Shown here in pieces: positions 63,908 to 64,000 of a stretch of DNA of 64,000 nucleotides. The stretch is from Fulvimarina manganoxydans (GTDB taxonomy: Bacteria; Pseudomonadota; Alphaproteobacteria; Rhizobiales; Rhizobiaceae), in NCBI RefSeq assembly GCF_900176465.1, contig NZ_FWXR01000010.1, positions 86,015 to 150,014 of the forward strand, written 5' to 3'. Within the stretch, counting starts at the first letter, position 1. The number at the start of each line of letters is the position of its first letter. A model generated the notes under the pieces. That model had not been told where the DNA came from and searched no databases. It saw nothing but the letters and a program-made list of their open reading frames with translations. A program made the position numbers and the translations under genes.

Positions 63908-64000
63908 TGTGTGTTTGGGATAGTGTAGAGTGAGTGCGGGAAGGAGACCGACGGGACCCTGATCGCCCACGGGTAGATCGTGGCATGGCTCGATCCCTTC

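Overview
The window looks like chromosomal DNA of a GC-rich alphaproteobacterium, most likely order Hyphomicrobiales (Rhizobiales). The case rests on the gene content: a metX-metW pair, an RpoH2-type heat-shock sigma factor, CarD, the lepB-rnc-era-recO cluster, the rpmH-rnpA-yidC-engB block, an EcfG-type (-35 GGAAC, -10 CGTT) promoter, and one intergenic palindrome of the kind common in rhizobia. I cannot fix the genus. No rRNA or tRNA gene, prophage, insertion sequence, CRISPR array or complete mobile element was seen.

Layout. 0-9 kb: an M64-type metallopeptidase and a CHRD-like protein that share a C-terminal DUF4214 region (both look exported without an N-terminal signal), a YghU/YfcG-like glutathione transferase, AMP nucleosidase and an endonuclease/exonuclease/phosphatase protein. 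9-16 kb: a vapB antitoxin with a wrecked vapC, argB, sdaA, metX-metW, and a NarL-type two-component system. 16-21 kb: a second GST, a macrodomain protein coupled to a LutA-like Fe-S protein, DUF3422, and an orphan ParA-like protein whose P-loop lysine is missing. 21.6-27.7 kb: the glcD-glcE-glcF glycolate oxidase operon, broken twice by small accessory genes (a membrane protein plus a Uma2-family protein; a DUF433/DUF5615 toxin-antitoxin-like pair). 27.8-33.2 kb: DUF2062, lepB, rnc, era, two tandem small paralogues resembling stand-alone I9 propeptides, recO. 33-45 kb: MFS and EamA transporters, def, carD, rpoH2, a prenyl diphosphate synthase, mtgA, typA. 45-51.4 kb: fadE-fadA-fadB beta-oxidation operon, again carrying a very AT-rich membrane-protein gene. 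51.5-57 kb: ohr, an orphan histidine kinase, and a flavin disulfide reductase coupled to a VTT membrane protein. 57-64 kb: rpmH-rnpA-yidC, a CatB-like acetyltransferase fused translationally to engB, fmt-truA, and cynS (cyanase) behind a consensus sigma-54 promoter.

How the parts connect. The housekeeping core covers translation, membrane protein insertion, ribosome assembly and stress sigma factors. Around it sit catabolic operons (glycolate, fatty acids, cyanate) and oxidative-stress genes (ohr, GSTs). Regulation can be read in several places: an EcfG-type promoter feeding rpoH2, a sigma-54 promoter feeding cynS, a perfect 10-bp inverted repeat in the ohr upstream region, and strong hairpin terminators after carD, typA, fadB and yidC. 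Small palindromic repeats, some in head-to-head pairs, dot the intergenic spaces; one lies inside the ruined vapC.

Most notable: small accessory genes sit inside tightly coupled metabolic operons three times, each with near-zero or overlapping junctions and no visible scar. I found no single large new system; the best leads are these embedded passenger genes, the tandem I9-like proteins, and the P-loop-deficient ParA-like protein.
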